NCBI GenBank assembly: GCA_017881765.1
Contig: JADGQN010000243.1
Location: 1-7,258, forward strand
DNA: 7,258 nucleotides
Source: Syntrophobacterales bacterium
GTDB lineage: Bacteria; Desulfobacterota; Syntrophorhabdia; Syntrophorhabdales; WCHB1-27
Reading direction: 5' to 3'
Under the pieces are notes generated by a model. That model ran no database searches, was not told where the DNA came from, and worked only from the letters and a program-made list of their open reading frames with translations. Shown here piece by piece: positions 1-5,479 of the stretch; positions within the stretch are counted from its first letter, which is position 1, and every line of letters starts with the position of its first letter. A program made the translations under genes and the position numbers.

Positions 1-3
1 CTG

Positions 4-99
4 CCTCAAGGCCGAAGGCCGGTCCTCAAGCGCAGCGGTCCTCGAATCAAGCCGTAGGCTTGATGGTCCTCAAGCCGCCGAATGCGGCGATCCTCACTC
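4..99. repeat. Array of short hairpins separated by CCTC boxes
   Basis: CCTC boxes start at 4, 24, 40, 68 and 92, mostly in the form TCCTCAAG. Between them lie short inverted repeats: GGCC-GAA-GGCC at 10-20, CGC-A-GCG at 31-37, ATCAAGCC-GTA-GGCTTGAT at 46-64 and CGCCG-AATG-CGGCG at 76-89. Hairpin sequences differ while the separator is kept, and box spacings are 20, 16, 28 and 24. Direct repeats of 16-28 bases with differing palindromic cores do not fit a CRISPR. No reading frame is apparent. The array may continue to the left of the window. Function is unknown: it could be an intergenic palindromic repeat family or the tail of a structured RNA. Confidence 0.55.
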
Positions 100-117
100 G
101 CTTTTGCTGCCGTTTTG

Positions 118-143
118 CACGGAAAAACAACAGGAATTCCGTG
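118..143. repeat. Inverted repeat CACGGAA/TTCCGTG
   Basis: A perfect 7-base inverted repeat (118-124 and 137-143) with a 12-base loop. It lies between the hairpin array and the insertion sequence and overlaps the candidate left end of that element. With no T-run beside it, it is not a convincing intrinsic terminator. Confidence 0.35.
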
Positions 144-233
144 AACCCATAGTCTGCCCCTAAGAACCATCCCTAAATTCCGAGGGCCGCAGCTTCACAC
201 CGGCCCATGAGCAAATTCGCATTTGAAAAAAGC

Positions 234-262
234 TTGACGGATCGCCTCATATCTGATATAAT
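234..262 (+). promoter_or_regulatory. Sigma70-type promoter of the insertion sequence
   Basis: TTGACG (234-239) and TATAAT (257-262) are separated by exactly 17 bases, very close to the bacterial consensus. Transcription would start near 269-270, about 20 bases before the first gene. The -10 box lies in the left arm and spacer of the palindrome at 252-275. Confidence 0.75.
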
Positions 263-275
263 ATAGTATATCAGA
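252..275. promoter_or_regulatory. Perfect palindrome over the -10 box, possible operator
   Basis: TCTGATATA (252-260) and TATATCAGA (267-275) form a perfect 9-base inverted repeat with a 6-base spacer. It covers the -10 hexamer and the predicted transcription start, ending just before the ribosome binding site AGGAGGTG at 280-287. Such placement fits a repressor operator, perhaps for autoregulation by an IS protein. This is an inference; no regulator is identified. Confidence 0.5.
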
Positions 276-291
276 GAGGAGGAGGTGTTTT

Positions 292-639
292 ATGTACAAC
301 AGAAGTCATCTGTCGGCGTCGGAACGGCGGGCCCGGTCCCGCCTAGCCCAGATCCTCCACCAGCAGCCCTTTTTGTGCGGCAGCCTCGTCACCATGCACA
401 GGACCTGCGGCAAGCCGGGATGTAAATGTACCCGGGGCGAACTGCATGAGGGTCTCTACCTTGCCTTGAGGGTGGGGAAGAAACGGAAAATGATCCATGT
501 GCCGAAGGCGCTGGAAGAGACGGCTCGCCAGTGGGTCGGTGCCTACCAGGAGGCAGGCCGCCTGATGGACGAGGTCTCCGGGCTCTGCTTTCAGCAGTTC
601 CTTACAAAAAAGGAACGGGTGAAAGGAGAGCGCCCATGA
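292..639 (+). CDS. DUF6788-like small protein encoded by the insertion sequence
   Basis: This 115-residue, basic, probably cytoplasmic protein precedes the transposase. A strong ribosome binding site (AGGAGGTG, 280-287) sits five bases before the ATG. Its signature is a Cys cluster, CGKPGCKC (C39, C44, C46), followed by H52 and a segment G54-L55-Y56 through the basic stretch G62-K63-K64-R65-K66. This matches the DUF6788 pattern as I know it, and a zinc-binding role is plausible. The N-terminus (residues 8-24) is Arg-rich and helical, which could contact DNA. Its stop overlaps the transposase start as ATGA, so the two are translationally coupled. That arrangement suggests an accessory or regulatory role in transposition, but the function is not established. 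The family assignment is from memory of the motif. Confidence 0.75.
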   Translation: MYNRSHLSASERRARSRLAQILHQQPFLCGSLVTMHRTCGKPGCKCTRGELHEGLYLALRVGKKRKMIHVPKALEETARQWVGAYQEAGRLMDEVSGLCFQQFLTKKERVKGERP

Positions 640-1859
640 TGGGGCGGTTCTGCCGGTACCTCGACAAGGTGTTTGCGTTCGGTCAAAAGATCGGCTCGCT
701 CACCGACCGGCGAAAACTCCCCCGTATTGCCACGGCGGCGGTGTGGGGGAGTGTCTTCTTTCTCTTTGTGCTCAGGAGGGGAAGCCTCAATGCAATGGAG
801 TCGGCACTGCGCGTGTCCCGGCGGATGGAGCGGCTGATCGGACAGGTCAGACCCAGCGCGGACCGGATGGGGGATGTCCTGGGCTTGATGGAGCCTGATC
901 AGCTCCGCGAATTCCTCTCCCGCATCAACCATCGGCTGGGACGTAACAAGGCGCTGCGGAACGACTGGCCGCTTCGGGCGGCGGCGATTGACGGACACGA
1001 ATTTTTTTGCAGCCGGCATCGCTTTTGTCCAGAGTGTTCTGAACGGAAGGTAAAGGTCAAAGGGAAAAAGGTCACCGAGTTCTACCATCGGGGGGTGGTC
1101 TTCCACCTGGTGGGGTTCCCGATGGCGATTCCCCTGGATGTCGAACTTGCGCGACCGGGAGAAGGAGAGGTTACAACGGCCAAGCGCCTGCTCGAGCGAG
1201 CCATCACGCGCTACGGACGGTTCTTCGACGTTGTCGTGGGCGATGCCCTCTATATGGAGGCCCCCTTCTTCACCTTCTGCCGTAAGCACAAGAAAGACGT
1301 GATCGCCGTGCTCAAGGGGAAGCGGGCCCTGCTTTACGATGCGAAGGGTGTCTTCTCGCTTACGAAACCGAAGGTATGGACAGAAGATCGCGTGCGGGTG
1401 AGGGCTTGGGATCAGGAAGGCTTTACGACTGCGGAAGGGATCGGATCGCCGTTACGGGTGCTCCACACCGAGGAGGAGGTCAGCATCCGAGAGCGTCATC
1501 GCAACCGATGGGTCGAGAAGACGGAACGGCACCACTGGTGGTGGGCGACGACGCTTCCTGTTTCCCGGCTATCGACACGGATGCTCTGGCGTGCGGCACA
1601 CCGGCGGTGGGATATTGAAAACGATCTGTTCAATACCCTGGTGACCCACTGGTCGCTCGATCACTGCTTCAAGCACGAGCCGACGGCCATCCTCAACTTT
1701 GTCCTCACGCTCTTCATCGCCTTTGTCCTCCTCCAGAGCTTTTACCGCGGCAACCTGAAGCCCGAGCCGCGGGCACACCTCTCCCTGATCGGCCTGGCCA
1801 TGGAACTCTATCTCGGTGTCGTCACCATGGCCACGTGCGCTTCCTGGATTCCCCCGTAA
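636..1859 (+). CDS. DDE transposase, IS4-like fold
   Basis: The protein is 407 residues long and should catalyse cut-and-paste transposition of the surrounding element. I chose the ATG at 636 because AAAGGAG (622-628) lies seven bases upstream and the codon overlaps the preceding stop (ATGA); the frame is open further upstream, but that part overlaps the DUF6788 gene. The catalytic triad is readable: D119 in AAAIDGHE, D203 in VVVGDALY, and E328 in RWDIENDLFNTL, the W-x-IE-x-x-F-x-x-L pattern typical of IS4-superfamily transposases. A Cys group after the first Asp (C125, C131, C134) could bind zinc and is not general to IS4 enzymes. A hydrophobic stretch at 351-368 is probably buried core. No frameshift or internal stop is present, so it appears intact. 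The exact IS family is unsure; it may be one of the unclassified (ISNCY-type) groups. Confidence 0.85.
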   Translation: MMGRFCRYLDKVFAFGQKIGSLTDRRKLPRIATAAVWGSVFFLFVLRRGSLNAMESALRVSRRMERLIGQVRPSADRMGDVLGLMEPDQLREFLSRINHRLGRNKALRNDWPLRAAAIDGHEFFCSRHRFCPECSERKVKVKGKKVTEFYHRGVVFHLVGFPMAIPLDVELARPGEGEVTTAKRLLERAITRYGRFFDVVVGDALYMEAPFFTFCRKHKKDVIAVLKGKRALLYDAKGVFSLTKPKVWTEDRVRVRAWDQEGFTTAEGIGSPLRVLHTEEEVSIRERHRNRWVEKTERHHWWWATTLPVSRLSTRMLWRAAHRRWDIENDLFNTLVTHWSLDHCFKHEPTAILNFVLTLFIAFVLLQSFYRGNLKPEPRAHLSLIGLAMELYLGVVTMATCASWIPP

Positions 1860-2095
1860 GGCAGGACGGTCTTGCTTCTTGTTTTCTGCGAGCCCTCCCG
1901 ACGAGGGCGAAGAGGAAGTCTTTTCTCCCGCTCGCCCTTCGTGCGCTTTGACCTCGAAAACGGGCACGGCGAAACTGCTTTCCCACCCTTTCTTACCGCT
2001 TCTTGCTCCCAAAGCCCTCTTGGCGGGGCGTTTCAGGGGTTCAACGGGCCCGCCGCCGGCTGATTTGCGGAATTCCTGCTGCCGAGCGGCGTTTC
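1860..2095. other. Non-coding right flank of the insertion sequence
   Basis: No credible gene is present. The stretch holds a strong hairpin, GCCCTC-CCGAC-GAGGGC (1892-1908), which is followed by a purine-rich run and so is not a clean terminator. It also holds the candidate right terminal repeat (2025-2043) and the outer CGGAATTCCTG repeat (2068-2078). Frames open across it run into neighbouring genes but look like overlap artefacts. Confidence 0.5.
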
Positions 2096-2123
2096 TTGCC
2101 TTTTACGTTTTCTTTGCTAAAAT
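2096..2123 (+). promoter_or_regulatory. Possible extended -10 promoter for the 93-residue protein and pentapeptide gene
   Basis: TTGCCT (2096-2101) is 16 bases from TAAAAT (2118-2123), and TGC directly precedes the -10, giving an extended -10 motif. It lies just outside the insertion sequence and about 14 bases before the ATG at 2137, so the leader would be very short. Support is by motif only. Confidence 0.4.
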
Positions 2124-2136
2124 GAGAAGAGCAGCC

Positions 2137-2418
2137 ATGAACAACGACAGACCACCGGCTTCACCGCTCACAGGCCCATGCTTCTATGGTACCTTCGATC
2201 AGAGGCGCGCCATCGAACGTTGGGAGCATGCAGGCTGGACCTTCCTGCACTGGACCGAGGTCCCACGAATGATGGCGGTCATGGAGAATGCTATCGGGGA
2301 TGTAGTGTTCCTTGACGATAAAGGCTGGGCATGGAAGGGACCCAGGTTCAGCAAGACCGATCCCGTGCCCCTGGAACAGTATCCGCCCAAGGCAGCCGAT
2401 GCATGGAGGGTGACGTGA
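2137..2418 (+). CDS. Hypothetical protein, 93 residues
   Basis: I do not recognise this protein. It is small and rich in Trp (W29, W34, W39, W64, W66, W90), with no signal peptide or membrane segment. A VVFLDDKGWAWKGP stretch (56-69) looks like a beta hairpin. The start is uncertain: ATG at 2122 is in frame and five codons earlier, while 2137 lies downstream of the purine-rich AGAAGAG, a weak ribosome binding site. The frame also stays open upstream into the insertion-sequence flank, but that part is Pro/Ser/Arg-rich and of a different character, so I exclude it. Its stop overlaps the GTG start of the pentapeptide gene (GTGA), which argues that it is a real gene, translationally coupled to it. 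Its job in the pair is unknown. Confidence 0.55.
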   Translation: MNNDRPPASPLTGPCFYGTFDQRRAIERWEHAGWTFLHWTEVPRMMAVMENAIGDVVFLDDKGWAWKGPRFSKTDPVPLEQYPPKAADAWRVT

Positions 2419-2825
2419 AGAAACCTGTTTTGGTCATCATTCTTGCCCTCGTTGCCTCTGTGAGTCTTCTTTTCGGCGCTGCGTCCGCCTTTAACGCGGC
2501 AGACCTCCAGAAACTCAAGGCAACGGGTAGCTGCGTTGAGTGTGACCTGTCCGGTGCGGTGCTGATTCACTCGAATCTATCCGGCGCTGATCTATCCCGT
2601 GCGAATCTCGCAGGTGCTAACCTCACCGACGCCTACCTGTCGGGTGCAAACCTGTCGGGAGCGAACCTCTCAAATGCAATTCTGACAGGTGCAAGCCTGG
2701 CCCATGCAGACCTGTTCCGCGCGAAGCTGCCGGGAGCAAATCTTCTTTTCGTAAACCTGGCCGGTGCCACCTGGACTGACAGGTCCCGGTGCGGGTCGGA
2801 TTCTTCCGGGAGCTGTAAGAAATAG
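2415..2825 (+). CDS. Exported pentapeptide-repeat protein
   Basis: A 136-residue protein with a clear N-terminal signal peptide: KK at 2-3, a hydrophobic core at 5-20 and an AxA-type cleavage site after residue 25 (AASA before FNAAD). The mature protein has L-K-A-T-G-S-C-x-x-C (C40, C43), fifteen consecutive A(D/N)LXX-type pentapeptides (44-118), and a C-terminal tail with C126 and C134. Pentapeptide repeats form a right-handed quadrilateral beta helix, here of just under four coils. The paired cysteines at each end could form disulfides that cap the helix in the periplasm. I start at GTG 2415 because GGAGG (2405-2409) is ideally spaced and the codon overlaps the previous stop; ATG 2403 is in frame but lacks such a site. 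The signal peptide argues against a DNA-gyrase-mimic role of the Qnr/MfpA type. Biochemical function is unknown. Confidence 0.85.
   Translation: MKKPVLVIILALVASVSLLFGAASAFNAADLQKLKATGSCVECDLSGAVLIHSNLSGADLSRANLAGANLTDAYLSGANLSGANLSNAILTGASLAHADLFRAKLPGANLLFVNLAGATWTDRSRCGSDSSGSCKK
2544..2768 (+). repeat. Tandem 15-base repeats coding for 15 pentapeptides
   Basis: Fifteen degenerate 15-base units encode the motif series from DLSGA to NLAGA. The closest pair are the adjacent units YLSGA and NLSGA near 2634-2663. The drift between units suggests old duplication kept by protein structure. Confidence 0.75.
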
Positions 2826-2840
2826 CGAGATCAATACAGC

Positions 2841-2870
2841 AAAGGGGTAACCGCAGGCGCCCTTTCTTTT
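2841..2870 (+). terminator. Possible intrinsic terminator after the pentapeptide gene
   Basis: AAAGGG (2841-2846) can pair with CCCTTT (2860-2865) across a 13-base loop, followed by CTTTT. It begins 16 bases after the pentapeptide-gene stop. The stem is short and the loop large, so strength is doubtful. On the opposite strand there is no T-run, so it would not serve the converging nuclease gene. Confidence 0.4.
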
Positions 2871-2934
2871 CCCCGTCTCTTCAGAGAATACAGTACCTCA
2901 AGCAGAAGTTTCCTGAAGGAATTTCGACCGACGA

Positions 2935-3480
2935 TCAGTATTTTGCCTGGTAAGGCTCCGAATGCTCCCTGTGCTCCAACCAGTTCTCCCGATACAGCCT
3001 GGCCATATCCGCGGATGTGATGATAAGCAGATTCTCGGCATTCTTCTCTTCCGCGGCCCTCGTGAAATTAAAGGAACCAGTGATAATGGTAGTCCGGTCC
3101 ACGATCATGATCTTGTTATGCGCGATGGCGTGCTTGTCGTCGATGTAGGTGGGGATGCCTGAGTTGGCAAAGAATGTTGCGGAGGTGTATTTTTCTCGCC
3201 GCTGGCTTTTATCGAGTATAGCCTCAATCTTAACACCCCGCTTATGGGCATTGAGGAGGGCTTTGGCAATAGGCGTTGAAGTAAAAGAATAGGCTTGCAC
3301 GAGGACCTCTGTCTTGGCCTGGTCTATCTCCTTGATGACGGCCTCCGTACACCCTCCGTGAGGGCTGAAGTACACTTGGGCAGAGGTTTTGTTGAGGACG
3401 AAATCCACGGCGGGTAAAGAACTGCATACAAGGAAAGAAAAAAGGACGGCCAGGAAGCAGATGCGCAAGGGTTTAATCAT
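2935..3480 (-). CDS. Secreted phospholipase D-superfamily nuclease (Nuc-like)
   Basis: A 181-residue protein with an N-terminal signal peptide (MIKPLR then a hydrophobic core at 8-23) and one PLD domain. The HKD motif HxKx4D is intact: H121, K123, D128 in HNKIMIVD. It is followed by ITGSFNFTRAAEEKNAEN (133-150), the hallmark of the Nuc subgroup. These enzymes dimerise to pair two HKD motifs and cleave phosphodiester bonds in DNA or RNA without a metal. The length fits single-domain Nuc enzymes. Export to the periplasm or outside suggests scavenging or degradation of foreign nucleic acid. AGGAGAG (complement of 3485-3491) sits four bases before this ATG. The frame stays open upstream to 3660, but that part lies in the adjacent MITE-like element. 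Cys19 is not in a proper lipobox. The gene converges on the pentapeptide gene. Nuclease rather than lipase activity is inferred from the family. Confidence 0.88.
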   Translation of the reverse strand: MIKPLRICFLAVLFSFLVCSSLPAVDFVLNKTSAQVYFSPHGGCTEAVIKEIDQAKTEVLVQAYSFTSTPIAKALLNAHKRGVKIEAILDKSQRREKYTSATFFANSGIPTYIDDKHAIAHNKIMIVDRTTIITGSFNFTRAAEEKNAENLLIITSADMARLYRENWLEHREHSEPYQAKY

Positions 3481-3511
3481 GAGTCTCTCCTGTTCATAGA
3501 GTGAGGATAGC

Positions 3512-3679
3512 CTAGGAGCCTGTCGGAGAAATAGCCATTTGGGATTTTTCGTGGCCAAAAGTGGGAAACAAAAGCCAAAGTCAGACCTATTTATGTCACA
3601 AGTGGTCGCCAGAAGTGCGAAACGTAAGTGAAAGTGGGAAGGCCCGATTTCAAAAGGCAATACTCCGACAGGCTCCTAG
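3512..3679. mobile_element. MITE-like element with perfect 17-bp terminal inverted repeats
   Basis: CTAGGAGCCTGTCGGAG (3512-3528) and CTCCGACAGGCTCCTAG (3663-3679) are perfect inverted repeats bounding 168 bases with no gene of their own. The outermost four bases of each arm are CTAG, a palindrome that could be the duplicated target, leaving a core of 3516-3675. Inside, GTGGCCAAAAGTGGGAAAC (3551-3569) recurs as GTCGCCAGAAGTGCGAAAC (3605-3623) with three mismatches, and AAGTGGGAA occurs again at 3632-3640; these could be transposase-binding sites. The element would be mobilised in trans by a transposase recognising these ends. The window's own transposase is an unlikely source, since the ends around it are unrelated. 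It lies 31 bases upstream of the nuclease start codon. Confidence 0.85.
3551..3640 (+). repeat. Subterminal repeats AAGTG(G/C)GAA inside the MITE
   Basis: Three copies in the same orientation start at 3559, 3613 and 3632 (AAGTGGGAA, AAGTGCGAA, AAGTGGGAA). The first two belong to a longer 24-base direct repeat (3551-3574 and 3605-3628) with 19 identical positions, offset by 54 bases. Confidence 0.6.
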
Positions 3680-3873
3680 ATTGTTCCATTTGCTGATGTC
3701 AAGACGACATGGGGCCGGCGGCAAGGGTTCAGATGGCGAAGAGATGGGGGGCTGAACTGCTTCCTGTACTCGTTTCAGCTATGTATTTTTGCCTTTACCA
3801 TGATTGAAATGGCAATCGTCAAGGCTGGAAGCAAAAGACCAGGACTCTCTACCTATCCTGTCTCTCTTTATTC

Positions 3874-4941
3874 TCAACGGGGTCTAAGCAAGGAAGAGTT
3901 GTCGGTCTCGATTTGGAGCTCAATTTTCCCGTACCGCTTCTCCATTGCCAGCCAGCCTTTTCTGCCATTGTTCTTCCATTTGGGTCCACGAGCCACGAGA
4001 TTTTCCCATGCAGGTCGAATATCGTCCGGGCGTATTTCTTGAAGCAACGAAAGCAGGTGGTACGCCTGAGACAAATCTTTCTCACCCTTCGCATGCTTTG
4101 AAGTGTCCCTCACTTGGGAAACAATGAGTTTGTGCAGGGCGTATCGCGCTGGTTCCGGCACGTTGACCAGGACCGGATCGGTCCCTATGATGACGGCCTG
4201 TACCGGCTTTTCTATAAGATAGGACAAATAACTCAAGGGTTGCGCCCCACAGTTGAATCTGCGAATGAATACCGGGGCATCGGAGCCCGTCAGCTTGGGA
4301 GTCAGAATCTCCAGGCTGAGCCGTCGGTTGCGCACCTTAAAACTTGTCGAAGGTTTTCTGGGATCCATAGGCGGAACAGGGAAGAATCCCAACTCGAGAC
4401 TCTCTATGGTTCCCGGTATATCAGTCTTAATCTCCGGTATTGCGACCGATACTTTGAGATCCACCGCAACATCGATATCGGTTGTAGCCATAGTTTCTCT
4501 CGGCCAACGTATACCGAGCATCACGCCGATTGCCTGGAAAGCATTCGTTCCCACCAGGACACCGCCATTCTTAAAAACGCCGGCGTCTGCCAAGCTCTGG
4601 ATCACTCGCACCATTGCGTTATCGAGATGGATATTGATACCAGTGCGGACCTGTCCACCAAGGCGTTTGATATTTGCTCTCATCTCCAAAGCGTCTGCCT
4701 TGCTTTCGGCATGTTTTTGTATGAGGCCTTCTACGCGGTCGTCCCGTTTGCCAATATAGGTTTGCTGGTGATGACCACCAAGACCGTAGTGATCAAAGTA
4801 CACATATTCTTCGCCCTTGATGGTTTTGAATGAAAAAGAGCCCTTCAAACTGGATGTTGTTCTGGACGCATCCAGCATTTGCATTTGATCAAGCAATTCT
4901 GCATAAAGAGTCATAGTCTGAGAATCTATTGTGCGCTGCAT
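3874..4941 (-). CDS. GSU2403-family nucleotidyltransferase-fold protein
   Basis: A 355-residue cytoplasmic protein without signal or membrane segments. It matches the GSU2403-type family (NTP_transf_8) as I know it. Residues 1-110 form an N-terminal helical part. The nucleotidyltransferase core has VLVGTNAFQAIG (128-139) as the G-[ST]-x-A-F loop and T-D-I-D-V-A (154-159) as the metal-binding D-x-D. SLEILTP (209-215) supplies a likely third acidic residue, E211. PEPARYALHKLIVS (262-275) resembles the segment after the core in related proteins that set substrate or toxin/antitoxin partners. Whether it transfers nucleotides, and to what, is unknown. It appears to stand alone: no partner gene lies directly upstream or downstream, so a toxin-antitoxin role of AbiE/MNT type is not supported. 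The start at 4941 has only a weak ribosome binding site; M10 (4914) is an alternative but no better. Confidence 0.75.
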   Translation of the reverse strand: MQRTIDSQTMTLYAELLDQMQMLDASRTTSSLKGSFSFKTIKGEEYVYFDHYGLGGHHQQTYIGKRDDRVEGLIQKHAESKADALEMRANIKRLGGQVRTGINIHLDNAMVRVIQSLADAGVFKNGGVLVGTNAFQAIGVMLGIRWPRETMATTDIDVAVDLKVSVAIPEIKTDIPGTIESLELGFFPVPPMDPRKPSTSFKVRNRRLSLEILTPKLTGSDAPVFIRRFNCGAQPLSYLSYLIEKPVQAVIIGTDPVLVNVPEPARYALHKLIVSQVRDTSKHAKGEKDLSQAYHLLSLLQEIRPDDIRPAWENLVARGPKWKNNGRKGWLAMEKRYGKIELQIETDNSSLLRPR

Positions 4942-4959
4942 CTTTGCCCGCAGTTATTC

Positions 4960-4994
4960 TGTTATACGGTGTTTTATACAAACATCGTATAACA
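4960..4994. promoter_or_regulatory. Long imperfect palindrome ahead of the nucleotidyltransferase gene
   Basis: TGTTATACG (4960-4968) and CGTATAACA (4986-4994) are a perfect inverted repeat, and an inner pair, TGTTT (4970-4974) and AAACA (4980-4984), shares the same centre at 4977. Fourteen of 17 arm positions pair. On the minus strand it contains TATAAA and TATAAC boxes able to act as -10 elements, 19-35 bases before the ATG, though no good -35 is visible. The symmetry suggests binding of a dimeric repressor at the promoter. No regulator gene is evident in the window. Confidence 0.5.
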
Positions 4995-5407
4995 CATAAT
5001 CGAATAAGGCAAGTACAACAATTTGGCTTGGAAAACCTCCCAAAAAACCATGCAGCCGGGGATTCAAGCGCTTACTAGCCGTGAGCCTTGCCTAATCCTC
5101 TCCTCCTGAACTCTCCTGAACCGGGTTATTTTCTTTTCGACGGCAATCGTGAATTCTGTGCAACCACCGCCTATCCAGCAGTAGATACACGCGATAAACT
5201 GACACGCTCGCTGGTACTTCCTGAAAGGCGCAACTGGCGATTGTGCCAGAGAGTTGAAGATTTCCAGTGGCATTGGTGAACGGCTCGCCTTTCGACCACG
5301 GAAGAGTCGTTTGTGATATCTACCAAATTTTGTGCATACCCCCTGTAACCCTGCTCCCTCAAAGCCCTTAGACCGCAAAGAGAATGAGGCCACCTCTTGT
5401 GCCATCA
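4995..5407. other. Gene-poor region between divergent genes
   Basis: No gene could be supported. Short frames exist on both strands (for example 5088-5279 plus and 5064-5408 minus) but lack ribosome binding sites, recognisable domains or normal composition. One small hairpin, CTGGC-GATTGT-GCCAG, lies at about 5232-5247. No tRNA cloverleaf or T-loop was found. The region may hold decayed coding or mobile DNA, or an untranslated RNA. Confidence 0.4.
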
Positions 5408-5436
5408 TTGCGCAAGGAAGACGAAAGGATTATAAT
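5408..5436 (+). promoter_or_regulatory. Sigma70-type promoter of the AOR redox operon
   Basis: TTGCGC (5408-5413) and TATAAT (5431-5436) are 17 bases apart; the -10 is a perfect match. The start of transcription would be near 5443, leaving a leader of roughly 37 bases that contains a hairpin GTACC-GACTTG-GGTAC (5446-5461). No clear FNR-type TTGAT-N4-ATCAA site was seen nearby. Confidence 0.55.
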
Positions 5437-5479
5437 TTACAATTCGTACCGACTTGGGTACACTTAACGGTGCCAAACG

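Larger units (their letters stand above)
142..2043 (+). mobile_element. Two-gene insertion sequence (DUF6788 + DDE transposase), ends approximate
   Basis: The element holds the DUF6788-like gene and the transposase plus non-coding flanks. Candidate terminal repeats are TGAACCCATAGTCTGCCCC at 142-160 and, on the right, GGGGCGTTTCAGGGGTTCA at 2025-2043. The right copy's reverse complement matches the left at 13 of 19 positions, clustered as TGAACCC and GCCCC, and both are followed inward by AAGA with a one-base offset. A second inverted pair, CAGGAATTCCG at 131-141 and CGGAATTCCTG at 2068-2078, lies just outside, so the true ends could instead be 131 and 2078. No convincing target-site duplication is visible at either boundary. 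Both genes look intact, so the copy may be functional. I did not recognise a named IS. Confidence 0.6.

Noticed and set aside
4..99. CRISPR array
   Set aside because: The constant part is only 4-8 bases, the units are 16-28 bases, and the variable parts are themselves palindromic; repeats and spacers do not fit.
591..1289. Minus-strand frame of 232 residues
   Set aside because: It lies antisense to the DUF6788 and transposase genes, shows no domain or ribosome binding site, and its composition is that of a shadow frame.
1892..1908. Terminator after the transposase
   Set aside because: The 6-base stem is perfect, but neither strand has a T-run directly after it.
105..2084. 8-bp target duplication TGCTGCCG (105-112 and 2077-2084) around the insertion sequence
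   Set aside because: The bases just inside the two copies are not inverted repeats of each other, so they do not define matching ends.
1816..2136. N-terminal extension of the 93-residue protein
   Set aside because: The frame is open back into the insertion sequence but crosses its right end, is low-complexity Pro/Ser/Arg-rich, and has no ribosome binding site.
4114..4833. Plus-strand frame of 239 residues
   Set aside because: Antisense to the GSU2403-family gene, which has family motifs; the plus frame has none.
2137..4941. Defence island built from pentapeptide, PLD nuclease and nucleotidyltransferase genes
   Set aside because: Two of the three proteins have signal peptides, the genes are on different strands with separate control, and a MITE separates them; nothing ties them into one system.
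3874..4941. Type IV toxin-antitoxin or MNT/HEPN pair
   Set aside because: No partner gene of HEPN or AbiEi type is adjacent on either side.
5171..5362. tRNA hinted by a short frame with an SSVVER stretch
   Set aside because: The DNA does not form a cloverleaf, lacks a GGTTCGA-type T-loop, and has no acceptor pairing.
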